A stretch of DNA of 9,730 nt from Sphingopyxis sp. (lineage in GTDB: Bacteria > Pseudomonadota > Alphaproteobacteria > Sphingomonadales > Sphingomonadaceae). The stretch is from positions 1 to 9,730 of the forward strand of contig JAAUPH010000070.1 in assembly GCA_012035435.1 (NCBI GenBank). The letters run 5' to 3'. This document shows positions 1 through 6,715 of the stretch, piece by piece (position 1 is the first letter of the stretch; every line of letters starts with the position of its first letter). Both the position numbers and the translations under genes were made by a program. Under the pieces are notes generated by a model, which was not told the origin of the DNA, made no database searches, and worked only from the letters and a program-made list of their open reading frames with translations.

Positions 1-45
1 TGGTTGGCTTTTGTTTTTAGCTTGTCATTTTAGTTTTACAAAACC
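1..45. other. AT-rich edge sequence of unknown origin
   Basis: Only 14 of the first 46 bases are G or C, unlike the GC-rich DNA that follows. On the minus strand the ABC transporter frame loses its family-like sequence here and stops at 25-27. I see no gene or signal. It could be foreign sequence beyond a junction, or low-quality sequence at a contig end. Confidence 0.5.
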
Positions 46-345
46 ACCATCAATGAAATAATTCTTGATGAAATTTAACGCTGCCTGCGTCGTTACCAGC
101 AGAACGAAAATCACAAGCAGCAGCGGCAAACCCAGATTGTTACCGCTGAGCCAGCGACCAATAACGGGAATCTGCGATGCTTGGGCGGCGGTCTCCGGGC
201 TCGCTGTGGCAACAATCGGAATCAACATTGAAACCGAGATGCCCTCGGTCAGCCCGGCAATCAGTGCGAGGAGGATCACCCAGGCGATCCGCCCATGGGA
301 CTCTCGCCAGATCATCTTTGCCACAGCGACGTAAGGCGAAGCCAT
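25..345 (-). CDS. lasso peptide ABC exporter, N-terminal fragment
   Basis: This encodes the start of a membrane ABC transporter, the usual exporter (D protein) of lasso peptide clusters. About 106 residues are present. Two membrane segments can be seen, near residues 20-46 and 72-97, ending in the family-like stretch NFIKNYFIDG. Full exporters of this type are about 550-600 residues, so the rest of the membrane domain and the whole ATP-binding domain (Walker A, signature, Walker B) are absent. After residue ~100 the sequence becomes GFVKLK and stops, where the DNA turns AT-rich, so the gene is cut by a junction rather than naturally short. The ATG at 345 is chosen. An in-frame TTG at 351 would overlap the kinase stop by 4 bases and is also possible. 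It is the last gene of the minus-strand lasso operon. Confidence 0.78.
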   Translation of the reverse strand: MASPYVAVAKMIWRESHGRIAWVILLALIAGLTEGISVSMLIPIVATASPETAAQASQIPVIGRWLSGNNLGLPLLLVIFVLLVTTQAALNFIKNYFIDGGFVKLK

Positions 346-347
346 GC

Positions 348-1265
348 TCAAGGGGCGGCGTCCAAAATCCTGGCAACAAATTCGGTAACCTCATCAAGGC
401 GCGTCAGATCGTCTGGCACAGACAGGATGCCCACAGGGATGAAGCGCGCCATCGCAGCGCATTGCTCGAAATGTCGCTTGCGGTTTTGCATCGCAAGAGG
501 CGCATTCGCGAAGCGAACATTGTAACTGAACCGCAGCAATTTCGTCAGCGCATCTGGCTGCGGCAACCAATCGACAACACAGTCGCCGGTCCTGCGATCG
601 AGGACAAAGAGCGCATCGATCCTGTCAGGTGGCGGGGCCAATTTGGAGAGTCGGTGCTGTCTTTTCGGGAAGCCCTCCATGACGAGCGGAAGCGCTTCGC
701 CGTCCGCAAGACAGATCGCCTCGGCAGACTCATCAGAGAGCTTTAGCTGTGCAAAGGCAGGCAGGACAGTCGGTGAGCCCGGACCATCGCAGGCAAACAC
801 AAGGAGGTCATCTGTCAGCAGGCTCCCACCATTGGCAAGAAAGGCGCCAGCAGTCGTCGATTTACCGGCCATCTTGTCACCCAGAAAGCCAATCGTCTTT
901 CCCCGCCAGCTCAAGGCACTGCCGTGCAAAACCAGACGCCCGCGCACATGCAAAAGCCAGCCCATCACGGGACCAAGCAGAGGAAAAGCAATGTAATCAG
1001 GTTCTGCCCCAGGAGCAGGCTGGATTTCAATGAGGCCGGGGTTGGAAATTCGAAAGGCACCAACAAAGGGCCACACCATCGTTGTTCCCAACGGGTCGTC
1101 GTAGTCAAATTCGGGGGGCGCATCCTTTGCAGGAAACGGATCCCTGATATCGGCAAGCTTGATGCTCAGATCGGGAATATCTGCTTGGCACGAGCTTGCT
1201 GGCGGGAGTTCGGGCAGCGGCCACTCGCTCGCGATCAGAAGACCGAAGGCATGATACCTGTACAT
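348..1265 (-). CDS. HPr kinase-like lasso peptide serine kinase (K)
   Basis: A 305-residue kinase of the HprK/P-loop type found in paeninodin-like lasso clusters. These enzymes are known to phosphorylate the side chain of the C-terminal Ser of the lasso precursor. Visible motifs are HGSA (residues 114-117), a Walker A loop GDKMAGKST (129-137), and TDD (151-153), the acidic pair that follows in HPr kinases. The Walker A loop has Lys-Met where many relatives have Ser-Gly. The ATG at 1265 follows the cyclase stop after a single base, and the stop lies within a few bases of the transporter start, so the three genes should be co-translated. The precursor encoded upstream ends in Ser, which fits this substrate. 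The family call is firm; activity on this precursor is inference. Confidence 0.9.
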   Translation of the reverse strand: MYRYHAFGLLIASEWPLPELPPASSCQADIPDLSIKLADIRDPFPAKDAPPEFDYDDPLGTTMVWPFVGAFRISNPGLIEIQPAPGAEPDYIAFPLLGPVMGWLLHVRGRLVLHGSALSWRGKTIGFLGDKMAGKSTTAGAFLANGGSLLTDDLLVFACDGPGSPTVLPAFAQLKLSDESAEAICLADGEALPLVMEGFPKRQHRLSKLAPPPDRIDALFVLDRRTGDCVVDWLPQPDALTKLLRFSYNVRFANAPLAMQNRKRHFEQCAAMARFIPVGILSVPDDLTRLDEVTEFVARILDAAP

Positions 1266-1266
1266 T

Positions 1267-2439
1267 CTAAAACTGTCCCGTCTTGTCGGTGAGCGTCAAC
1301 ACGCCTGGCGCACTTTCCAGTTGGCCGTTCCACATTGCCAGAACACTACATCGCCAGATGAAACGCGCATCCTCGCGGTGCAGCTGTGTCCCGCTACGAG
1401 CCAGCTCATCGCGCACTCGTTTCAGCCGGGCTTTGTTGACAAGACCAGAAAGCAGCCCCCCCTCATCCATCTGCGCTGAGCGCCAGGACCTGCTCTCTAT
1501 GGGCTGCAAGACCGGCGATAAAGGGCCCTGTGAAGTATACTTGTCTTGGCGCGACAGGACATCCGCCGGCAATCTCCCGCGCATTGCCGCACGCAAGACG
1601 TACCGGGTCATGCCTCCGCGCAGCTTGAGAGAAGACGGCAAGGAGAGGCTCAGTTCGACCAAGTCACGGTCGTAGAAAGGCAGCGATGTGTTCAACCCGA
1701 GCGATCGACTTGATTGCCCAATGGTTTCAAGTGCCAGCTGCTGAACAGGGTCCTCAAGCGCCTCGATCTGGACCATCAGGTCATCATGTTCACTGCGCAA
1801 GAGCGCCGGGATTTTCGGCGATGCATAATCTGGCAGGGCCTCTTGAGCATCGACATTCAACGACGGCTCCTGATGCTCTACCGGATCGGGGAAAGCCCGC
1901 AGAACCCTGCGCTCGATGCGACGATAGAACGCATTGTGCGTCAGATATTTGCGCATCAGCCGCAGCCGGGACTGACCCGACAAGGCTGTCATGCCGTCGA
2001 TTTCACGCCAGAGCACGAGCAAGCGTCGCTGCCGTGCGAGTTCGTTGAGGCGCCCCAGGCCGTAACCCACCACCTCGTCACCACCATGGCCTGAGAGCAG
2101 GTTTCTCCACCCTGCCCGCTTTGCCTCAAAAAGAAGATTGGAAGCAACGGAATGGCCATAGGACATATAGGGGCCGTCAAGCACATCAAGCCAGGTTTCC
2201 ATGTCCTGCAGCGGATTGTGCTGGTCGCTAGGCACCTCGTGATAGGTGAGGCCAAATCGGCGTTGCAGGGACACAAGATGGGGCTCGTCGCGCCAATCCG
2301 CACTGAGGCGGTAGGTTTTGATCAGGCAGGGGATTTCGCTTGGCGCGATCCCTTGCGCAATCAAAGACCCCAGGATGGCTGAGGAGTCCAAACCGCCACT
2401 CAACAAAATGGCGGTTTCGCCGGCCTTGTAGCGCGCCAT
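1267..2439 (-). CDS. lasso cyclase, asparagine synthetase-like, C-terminal part
   Basis: This is the ATP-dependent synthetase domain of the lasso cyclase (C protein). The enzyme adenylates the ring-closing Asp or Glu side chain and joins it to the core N-terminus. The PP-loop SGGLDSS (residues 14-20) and the conserved SGHGGDEV (116-123) are both present, and the domain runs about 390 residues to its stop. The ATG at 2439 is probably not a real start. The frame stays open back to a stop at 2488-2490 and reads DIQAFREAFDRAV just before the Met, which is typical mid-protein cyclase sequence. Together with 2459-3067 it makes one gene of about 600 codons, the normal family length, interrupted by a one-base frame change. 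Its stop is one base from the kinase start. Confidence 0.92.
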   Translation of the reverse strand: MARYKAGETAILLSGGLDSSAILGSLIAQGIAPSEIPCLIKTYRLSADWRDEPHLVSLQRRFGLTYHEVPSDQHNPLQDMETWLDVLDGPYMSYGHSVASNLLFEAKRAGWRNLLSGHGGDEVVGYGLGRLNELARQRRLLVLWREIDGMTALSGQSRLRLMRKYLTHNAFYRRIERRVLRAFPDPVEHQEPSLNVDAQEALPDYASPKIPALLRSEHDDLMVQIEALEDPVQQLALETIGQSSRSLGLNTSLPFYDRDLVELSLSLPSSLKLRGGMTRYVLRAAMRGRLPADVLSRQDKYTSQGPLSPVLQPIESRSWRSAQMDEGGLLSGLVNKARLKRVRDELARSGTQLHREDARFIWRCSVLAMWNGQLESAPGVLTLTDKTGQF

Positions 2440-2458
2440 AACGGCGCGGTCGAAGGCC

Positions 2459-3067
2459 TCACGAAAGGCTTGGATGTCGCCGCGTGATCAAGCGAAGGAT
2501 GAAGGGCTGTGTGCGATGGTCCGGGGCCCAGAAACGCTGACATACGACGCCGGATTTCGCAGGGAAAAGGGCCCAGGAGCCAGCAGGCAACCGGCGCAGC
2601 CCTGCGAAAAAGGTGCTCTCCCGCCCACCATATCCCCCATTGAGAAAGTCAGCGCATGCCAGGAGATCAACGGTCAGCTCGGAGCCTGCAAGGCGACGCA
2701 CCGTCCGGGAGGTATCAGCGGCCACGACCATGTCGGCGCGGGCGAGATAATATAGCGGCGCCTCACCAAAGGCATCGCGAGCAACAAACAGGGCCTGCCG
2801 CTCGCGATCGAATATCGCGAAGGAAAAGCATCCTTTCAGCCTCACAGGGAGTTCCTCATGCCAGCGGCGCCACCCCGCGATGAGCAGGTCTTCGGCTGTG
2901 CAATCCGGTCCAAGGCCCAGCTGATTTGCCAGGCTGCGATGGTTTTCGAGACGGAAAGCCTGAGATCTGAACACGAGGCTGACGTCAGGCGAGCCAGGCT
3001 CCGAGCCCGATAGGGTATCCACCCTTTTCCATATTACGCCGGAATGATCAGAGGTTGAGCGAATCAC
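2459..3067 (-). CDS. lasso cyclase, N-terminal glutaminase-like part (frameshifted)
   Basis: This is the N-terminal Ntn-hydrolase-like domain of the same asparagine-synthetase-type cyclase. GCFSFAIFD (residues 79-87), RDAFGEAPLYY (97-107) and LRRLPAG (158-163) match the class II glutamine amidotransferase fold. There is no Cys after the initiator, so it should not hydrolyse glutamine, as is normal for lasso cyclases. The GTG at 3067 overlaps the B2 stop in GTGA, a typical coupled start. The frame leaves family-like sequence after residue ~190 and stops at 2459, while the synthetase domain continues in the other frame. Reading through needs one base fewer between 2461 and 2487. This may be a sequencing insertion or a real inactivating mutation; the sequence alone cannot decide. 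Confidence 0.88.
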   Translation of the reverse strand: MIRSTSDHSGVIWKRVDTLSGSEPGSPDVSLVFRSQAFRLENHRSLANQLGLGPDCTAEDLLIAGWRRWHEELPVRLKGCFSFAIFDRERQALFVARDAFGEAPLYYLARADMVVAADTSRTVRRLAGSELTVDLLACADFLNGGYGGRESTFFAGLRRLPAGSWALFPAKSGVVCQRFWAPDHRTQPFILRLITRRHPSLS

Positions 3068-3495
3068 AGATCGACCAACTGGGAAAATGTTCTCAGCTCC
3101 TCTTCATGTCCGCCCAAGATGCACTGCCCTTCGTAAACGACCCATGCGTGCGCACCGAAAGCGCTGCCGCTGTTCGTCTTTACCCCGATACGAATTGTGC
3201 AGGCCTCGCCGGCCCGCAGCAGCAGATATCTGAGCGCAAAAGCCTGCGCCAAACAGGCCGCTCCCGGCACAAGGCGCGCGGCATGCCTGACTGACCATGA
3301 CGCCACCGGGACAGAAACTGGCGAGACAGGGCGCTTGCGGACTTGGTTTTCGATCCAATTCTGAACAGAGCGATGCGAACCCCTCAGGAGCAACCACCGG
3401 ATAATCACCAATACGCCAAAGCTGCGGCTCAAGGTGCGGTGATGGCGCCTGATAAGGCGCAGTATCCTTCTGCCCCGGTCAATTCGCGCGAGCAA
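3064..3495 (-). CDS. lasso leader peptidase B2 (transglutaminase-like)
   Basis: A transglutaminase-like cysteine protease that removes the leader from the lasso precursor, working with the leader-binding B1 protein. Counted from the TTG at 3495 (143 residues), the likely catalytic Cys is residue 81 in GAACLAQA and the likely His is residue 116 in AHAWV. I could not assign the third, acidic, catalytic residue: the short C-terminus after the His contains several Glu but only one Asp, close to the end. The N-terminal part is basic and hydrophobic, as usual in B2 proteins. No ATG is available. A TTG at 3525 gives 153 residues but overlaps B1 by 47 bases and has a poorly spaced ribosome site, whereas AAGG precedes the TTG at 3495. 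The stop overlaps the cyclase start by 4 bases. Confidence 0.88.
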   Translation of the reverse strand: MLARIDRGRRILRLIRRHHRTLSRSFGVLVIIRWLLLRGSHRSVQNWIENQVRKRPVSPVSVPVASWSVRHAARLVPGAACLAQAFALRYLLLRAGEACTIRIGVKTNSGSAFGAHAWVVYEGQCILGGHEEELRTFSQLVDL

Positions 3496-3745
3496 CCAGC
3501 TTGGCCTTTTCGAGTGATACGACAAGGTTAGTTACATCCTCGCGGCACTCGTCGTCCGAGACATCAAATTCTTTGCTGATGGCAGACACCAGTTCGGCCA
3601 GCGTCGCGCCATCGGCCATCCGCTTCCAAATCACAGCACCGGGTTCATTGAGCTTGAAATACTCACTGGTCTCAAGGTTCAGCAACGCAAAGCTGCCGTC
3701 AAGCTCACACGCAACCACGTCATCTGCCGCACTGTACTTTTCCAT
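3479..3745 (-). CDS. lasso leader-binding protein B1 (PqqD-like)
   Basis: An 88-residue PqqD-family protein, a RiPP recognition element that binds the precursor leader and presents it to the B2 protease. The pattern ELDGSFALLNLETSEYF (about residues 14-30), then LNEPGAVIW (32-40), then a helical region with DVSDDECREDV, is characteristic. The start at 3745 is chosen because GAGGG lies five bases upstream. An ATG at 3757 would add MRVR but lacks a good ribosome site. It is the first gene after the hairpin that follows the precursor, and its end overlaps the start of B2, consistent with split B1/B2 lasso systems in which the two proteins act as a complex. Confidence 0.92.
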   Translation of the reverse strand: MEKYSAADDVVACELDGSFALLNLETSEYFKLNEPGAVIWKRMADGATLAELVSAISKEFDVSDDECREDVTNLVVSLEKAKLVARAN

Positions 3746-3840
3746 CCGAACCCTCATTCGCCCGCCTGCACCTCATCATTGGATCAGGCGCCGTCACTCC
3801 AAAATCTTCCAAACCACCGCAAAACAGGGTGTGGGACAAT

Positions 3841-3875
3841 AAAATAGGACGGAAACCCTAAGATTTCCGCCCTAT
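3841..3875 (-). terminator. hairpin terminator/attenuator after the precursor gene
   Basis: The arms ATAGGACGGAAA (3844-3855) and TTTCCGCCCTAT (3864-3875) pair over 12 positions around an 8-base loop. The single mismatch becomes a G-U wobble in minus-strand RNA. A short U-rich stretch (UUUAUU) follows the stem at 3838-3843. It lies 27 bases past the precursor stop and before B1. An operon-internal hairpin here would let partial termination keep the precursor transcript more abundant than the enzyme genes. The T-rich stretch on the other side means it might also stop plus-strand transcription. Confidence 0.72.
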
Positions 3876-3901
3876 CCTATTTTTCGCAGCAAGAGTGGGT
3901 T

Positions 3902-4042
3902 TTACGAGAAAACGCCAACCGCCGAGGGGGTGCCAACCGGGAACTGCGAGTCGAGCGTGCCGCTCTGGCTGCCGCCGAGAGTGATCGCTTCAAACGAGCC
4001 GACGAATTCGAGAGCGGGACGCTCATAGGTACGAGTGTTCAT
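3902..4042 (-). CDS. lasso peptide precursor (A), 46 residues
   Basis: A precursor of a ribosomally made lasso peptide. The leader (residues 1-22) has the conserved pattern Tyr6, Pro9, Leu11, Gly15 and the penultimate Thr21, within YERPALEFVGSF. Cleavage after Leu22 would release a 24-residue core: ring segment GGSQSGTLD, then loop and tail SQFPVGTPSAVGVFS. Gly1 and Asp9 would form the 9-residue macrolactam ring. Phe12 and Phe23 are the bulky residues that could act as plugs. The core ends in Ser, the known target residue of the kinases in paeninodin-type clusters, and such a kinase is encoded downstream. The ATG at 4042 has AAAGGA upstream at good spacing. The gene is first in the minus-strand operon and is followed by a hairpin and then B1. 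It is too short for ordinary ORF cut-offs. Exact plug positions and modification state are inference. Confidence 0.93.
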   Translation of the reverse strand: MNTRTYERPALEFVGSFEAITLGGSQSGTLDSQFPVGTPSAVGVFS

Positions 4043-4446
4043 AGGAATTCCTTTCCATTACCGGGCAATGTTGGTCGAGGGTTGTAACGCCCAACGACCT
4101 GTTGAACCCCCAATCAGAGGATCACCCGACTCCATGCATAAAAGTTAACAGAAAATCAACCTTCACTTCGCATTGCAGCATCGAATCTCGCCGACTGTGC
4201 CATAGTGGGTCGAGGAACCCTCAGTAGACGATTAACGCAGGTTAACTTTATTCCTGGCTCCTCGCTAACAGGCCAATTGGCGAGAGAATTGAACCTTAAA
4301 GGAATCAGCCTTCAAGCAGTGATCAACGCTGTCACAGACCAAGCGCATTGTCCTTTTCCATTTGTCGCCATTCTGCCTATCCTTCATTGGCGGTGCGCGC
4401 AGGATTACCCAAAGCGCTAAAGCGTGATGATGGCGAAGGAGATTAC
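4043..4446. promoter_or_regulatory. divergent intergenic region with lasso operon promoter
   Basis: These 404 bases separate the minus-strand precursor from the plus-strand nucleotidyltransferase and should hold promoters for both. The AT-rich stretch at 4133-4160 reads TTGATTTTCTGTTAAC followed by TTTTATGCATGG on the minus strand, 90-120 bases upstream of the precursor. It is the best promoter candidate, although I cannot place -35 and -10 boxes at standard spacing. The precursor ribosome site (AAAGGA) lies at the left end, and AGGAG (4437-4441) serves the nucleotidyltransferase at the right end. I see no other gene in this stretch. Confidence 0.4.
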
Positions 4447-5523
4447 ATGAGATCGAGTCGCCTCGTGACATCAGGTGAGCAAGCAGTGCCTGCAGCTGCG
4501 CGCACGCTCCACGCCCTCCTGCTGTCCTGGTTCAATCATCAGACAACAGAAGTCGACGAGGAACACTGGAACAGCGTTCGGCATCTTGCACAGGCCTCGA
4601 AGACGCTTGGTTTGATCGGGAATGGTCTCGATCCGAATTCGGCAGGCGCCCACGACCTTCGCCACATCAAGACGGCCATCCTAGAACAAAATCTGCGCAA
4701 TCTGCGTTGGACCACCAAAGTGGCGGGATTACTACAAGGAGAGGGCATCGCTGCCCTTGCATTCAAGGGGGTGCCACGGTCTCACGAAGTCTACGGTTCG
4801 TGGGACAGCAGACCGTCCAACGATGTGGACATTTTGGTTGACCCCTCAGACTATCGCGGGGCCTGCGCGACACTCCAGCAAAACGGCTACCGCCTGCAGG
4901 TGTCAGACAAATCGGTTTGGTGGCACCGATGCCTTGGGGAAGCCCCTTTCCGGCACGAAGAGCAGCACAGTCCATACATCGACCTGCACCATCAATTGCA
5001 GCAACCGGGCGGCCCCTATCCCAACCGCCTGCCTCGCTTCTTTGCTGATTGCCGGCGTGTTGCTTATGGAAAAACCGAGCTGTGCACGCCGTCTGCAAAC
5101 GGCGCTTTGCTGATCGCCGTCATCAATTACGGTAAAGCCATGCGTGCCGGTGAACCCACCCTCGCCCGGTTGCATGAGATATCTTACGCGACACGTTCGT
5201 TTGGCGATGATGGTGTGCAGCAACTTTTGAACCTCGCAGCGTTGCAAGGCTTTGAGAACCTCGCTGCTGAGGCGCTTGAAAAAGCGAATATTTTGTTCCC
5301 TCACACCGGCCAGATTGACAGTGACACGAAACAGTTCGACGCGGTGCTGCTGGAGAGCCTCGCGATGACCAGGCGGCCGATGTTCTTGCGGACGAGGTTT
5401 CTTTGGGCCTGGACCGATGGGCGACCACCCCTGCGCCTGATCCGGTTTTGCGCAAGCCTGCTGCGCCTCCTGCACAGCGGCGTATGGCGATGGATTGAAA
5501 GCAAGACCGGCCGGGTTGTGTGA
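4447..5523 (+). CDS. nucleotidyltransferase-family protein of the lasso cluster
   Basis: A 358-residue protein of the uncharacterised NTP_transf_5-type nucleotidyltransferase group, often found beside lasso peptide kinases. FKG lies at residues 106-108. The two metal-binding acids are in SNDVDILVDP (Asp126 and Asp128), and a possible third acid is Asp179 in IDLHH. The ATG at 4447 is chosen because AGGAG lies five bases upstream; the frame is open upstream to an ATG at 4348, but that has no ribosome site and no family-like sequence. The gene is divergent from the lasso operon. In the Bacillus pseudomycoidin cluster, a kinase and a nucleotidyltransferase of this kind were reported to modify the lasso C-terminus, the latter being linked to sugar attachment. 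By analogy, this protein may act on the phosphorylated Ser. The substrate here is unknown. Confidence 0.86.
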   Translation: MRSSRLVTSGEQAVPAAARTLHALLLSWFNHQTTEVDEEHWNSVRHLAQASKTLGLIGNGLDPNSAGAHDLRHIKTAILEQNLRNLRWTTKVAGLLQGEGIAALAFKGVPRSHEVYGSWDSRPSNDVDILVDPSDYRGACATLQQNGYRLQVSDKSVWWHRCLGEAPFRHEEQHSPYIDLHHQLQQPGGPYPNRLPRFFADCRRVAYGKTELCTPSANGALLIAVINYGKAMRAGEPTLARLHEISYATRSFGDDGVQQLLNLAALQGFENLAAEALEKANILFPHTGQIDSDTKQFDAVLLESLAMTRRPMFLRTRFLWAWTDGRPPLRLIRFCASLLRLLHSGVWRWIESKTGRVV

Positions 5524-6194
5524 GCCCTGCGGTCCGCACCGGTTCCAATCTGACAGGCGACGCCGCGATGGTGCCGCTCGTCAATTGATGATGGCGATCT
5601 GGCGCTGGTTTGCCGCCGACACAGCGCATAAGGTGCCGGGTGGCGCCATAGAAGCCCCCGTCGGTCGGTGAGCAGTTCCACCAACAGCGCAAGTGCGAGC
5701 TTGGCCGTGGCCCCTTCGAAGGGCGATCATGGCAGCGCCTTTGCCGCCACACTCTCAGGAGCATAATTGCGTTCGCCTTCCTGCATGACCGCCGCTTTGG
5801 TGCAGCTTGTCGAAAATACGGAGCCAAAGCCCTGCGCCGCAACCGGCCTGCCCCCGCTCAGTCCGCCTCCATTGCCGGTCTTGAGGCCTGTCATAGGTGA
5901 CACGCCTGTTCGTTCGCTCCCGTTCCACGCGATCTTTTTGGTCGGCTGCAATCAGCTTTGTGCCTGTTGGAGGATTGTTCGCAGGTCCCGCGCAATGGGC
6001 GAAGCGGACCCAAGCCCATGGCATGGTCTGGTGAAGATGCTGGCCAAGTCTTTTTTGGCAAGCGCCCCGCGTAATCCCATGATTTCCTTGTAGTCTAACC
6101 TGCGTTAGTTTACGCGCCGAACCATGCGAAATGGACAGTCAGCTTCGTACCCACAGGTTCACCGGGGTGATGCCAAGTCCAGCTGGCCGACGAA
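5524..6194. other. 671-base stretch with no supported gene
   Basis: The reading frames here either lack family-like sequence or are fragmented on both strands. I recognise no transposase, RNA gene or repeat. The composition matches the sphingomonad-like block, so it may be non-coding or the remains of a decayed gene. An intact promoter for the following flippase fragment was not identified. Confidence 0.55.
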
Positions 6195-6347
6195 ATGCTC
6201 GGCAAACCGTCTCACCGATTGCAGTCCGGAATTTCCGTGAGATCGGCGCTGCTAAAGGGCGCACTTTGGGTGAGCGTCACAAAACTCGCAGTTAATGCGA
6301 TCGGATTGCTCAGCACCATCGTCGTGTTGTTGGTCGCCTTCATGTAA
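6195..6347 (+). pseudogene. polysaccharide flippase (Wzx-like), 5' fragment
   Basis: The N-terminus reads SVRSALLKGALWVSVTKLA and then VNAIGLLSTIV, which strongly resembles the first membrane helix of oligosaccharide/lipopolysaccharide flippases of the MATE/PST type. Family members continue with a conserved LARLLVPADFG-like stretch. Here the frame instead reads VLLVAFM and stops at 6345-6347. The full protein should be over 400 residues, so only about the first 43 codons are left, and the break falls near base 6324. The start may be the ATG at 6195 or the GTG at 6237, which has GGA upstream and fits family N-termini better. It marks the right end of the bacterial block. Confidence 0.7.
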
Positions 6348-6403
6348 TTGAAATCAGGGGCTGGGACCACTGCCGCCGGGCAGCGTTCATTTGTCAGTGA
6401 CTG
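6324..6403. other. bacterial/phage junction segment
   Basis: Sequence after the flippase break and before the phage promoter. It contains a small stem, CTGCC (6370-6374) with GGCAG (6379-6383), but no T-run, so terminator function is weak. A plus-strand frame stays open from about 6323 to a stop at about 6401 and could be the tail of a truncated phage gene, though I do not recognise it. Confidence 0.4.
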
Positions 6404-6411
6404 GATAAATA
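6404..6411 (+). promoter_or_regulatory. T4-type late promoter
   Basis: GATAAATA matches the T4 late consensus TATAAATA at seven of eight positions and is followed by C. It lies 16 bases before the ATG at 6428, with AAAGGA between them as ribosome site. T4-like late promoters use only this -10-like element with the phage sigma-like factor gp55. Confidence 0.72.
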
Positions 6412-6427
6412 CTCTAAAGGAACGAAC

Positions 6428-6715
6428 ATGAAGCTTGCAGACATCATTGTTGAAGACCGTGAACCATTGGTTGAAACCAAAATGGTGTGGGCGCGCAAGG
6501 GCAAGAAAATTGCCCGCAAATTTCGTTGCACCTATGGCAAACGTCGTGGTCGAGTTGTAAGCGACCCCAGCCAGTGTGGTGCACCGGTTGATATGAAGAA
6601 ACGTTTTACCTTGCGTCGCACTAAAGCACAAAAAGGTTCTCGCATGGCGCGCAAAGCGCAACGCACTAAAAAGTCAAATCCTGCGAGCAGAATGGTGAAG
6701 GCATTGAATAAATGA
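6428..6715 (+). CDS. basic T4-like phage protein, 95 residues
   Basis: A small, strongly basic protein that resembles a conserved short protein of T4-like marine phages. The central part FRCTYGKRRGRVVSDPSQCGAP has two Cys (residues 34 and 50) 16 apart, and the C-terminal half is rich in Lys and Arg, ending in NPASRMVKALNK. The charge suggests binding to DNA or to acidic head proteins, but I know of no defined function. The ATG has AAGGA upstream and a late promoter just before it, and the stop overlaps the next start in ATGA. The C-X15-C pair could bind a metal only with other ligands, so that is uncertain. Confidence 0.8.
   Translation: MKLADIIVEDREPLVETKMVWARKGKKIARKFRCTYGKRRGRVVSDPSQCGAPVDMKKRFTLRRTKAQKGSRMARKAQRTKKSNPASRMVKALNK

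Noticed and set aside
4043..4052. AGGAATTCCT palindrome overlapping the precursor ribosome site, as a possible operator.
   Set aside because: Ten-base palindromes occur several times by chance in this length, and no second copy or regulator is present.
5123..5842. A 239-residue minus-strand open frame over the 3' end of the nucleotidyltransferase and the gap.
   Set aside because: Its Arg/Pro/Ser-rich composition is typical of an antisense shadow of GC-rich DNA, and half lies opposite a well-supported gene.
4233..6107. TAACGCAGGTTA (4233-4244) and its inverted copy TAACCTGCGTTA (6096-6107) flanking the nucleotidyltransferase region, as possible element ends.
   Set aside because: A few 12-base inverted matches are expected by chance in a window this long. 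There is no transposase between them and no target duplication.
6370..6383. CTGCC/GGCAG stem before the first late promoter as a terminator.
   Set aside because: The stem is only five pairs and there is no T-run after it.
6212..6661. A 149-residue open frame on the minus strand across the junction.
   Set aside because: It covers the flippase fragment and the 95-residue phage gene in the opposite direction, crosses the junction, and has no family-like sequence of its own.
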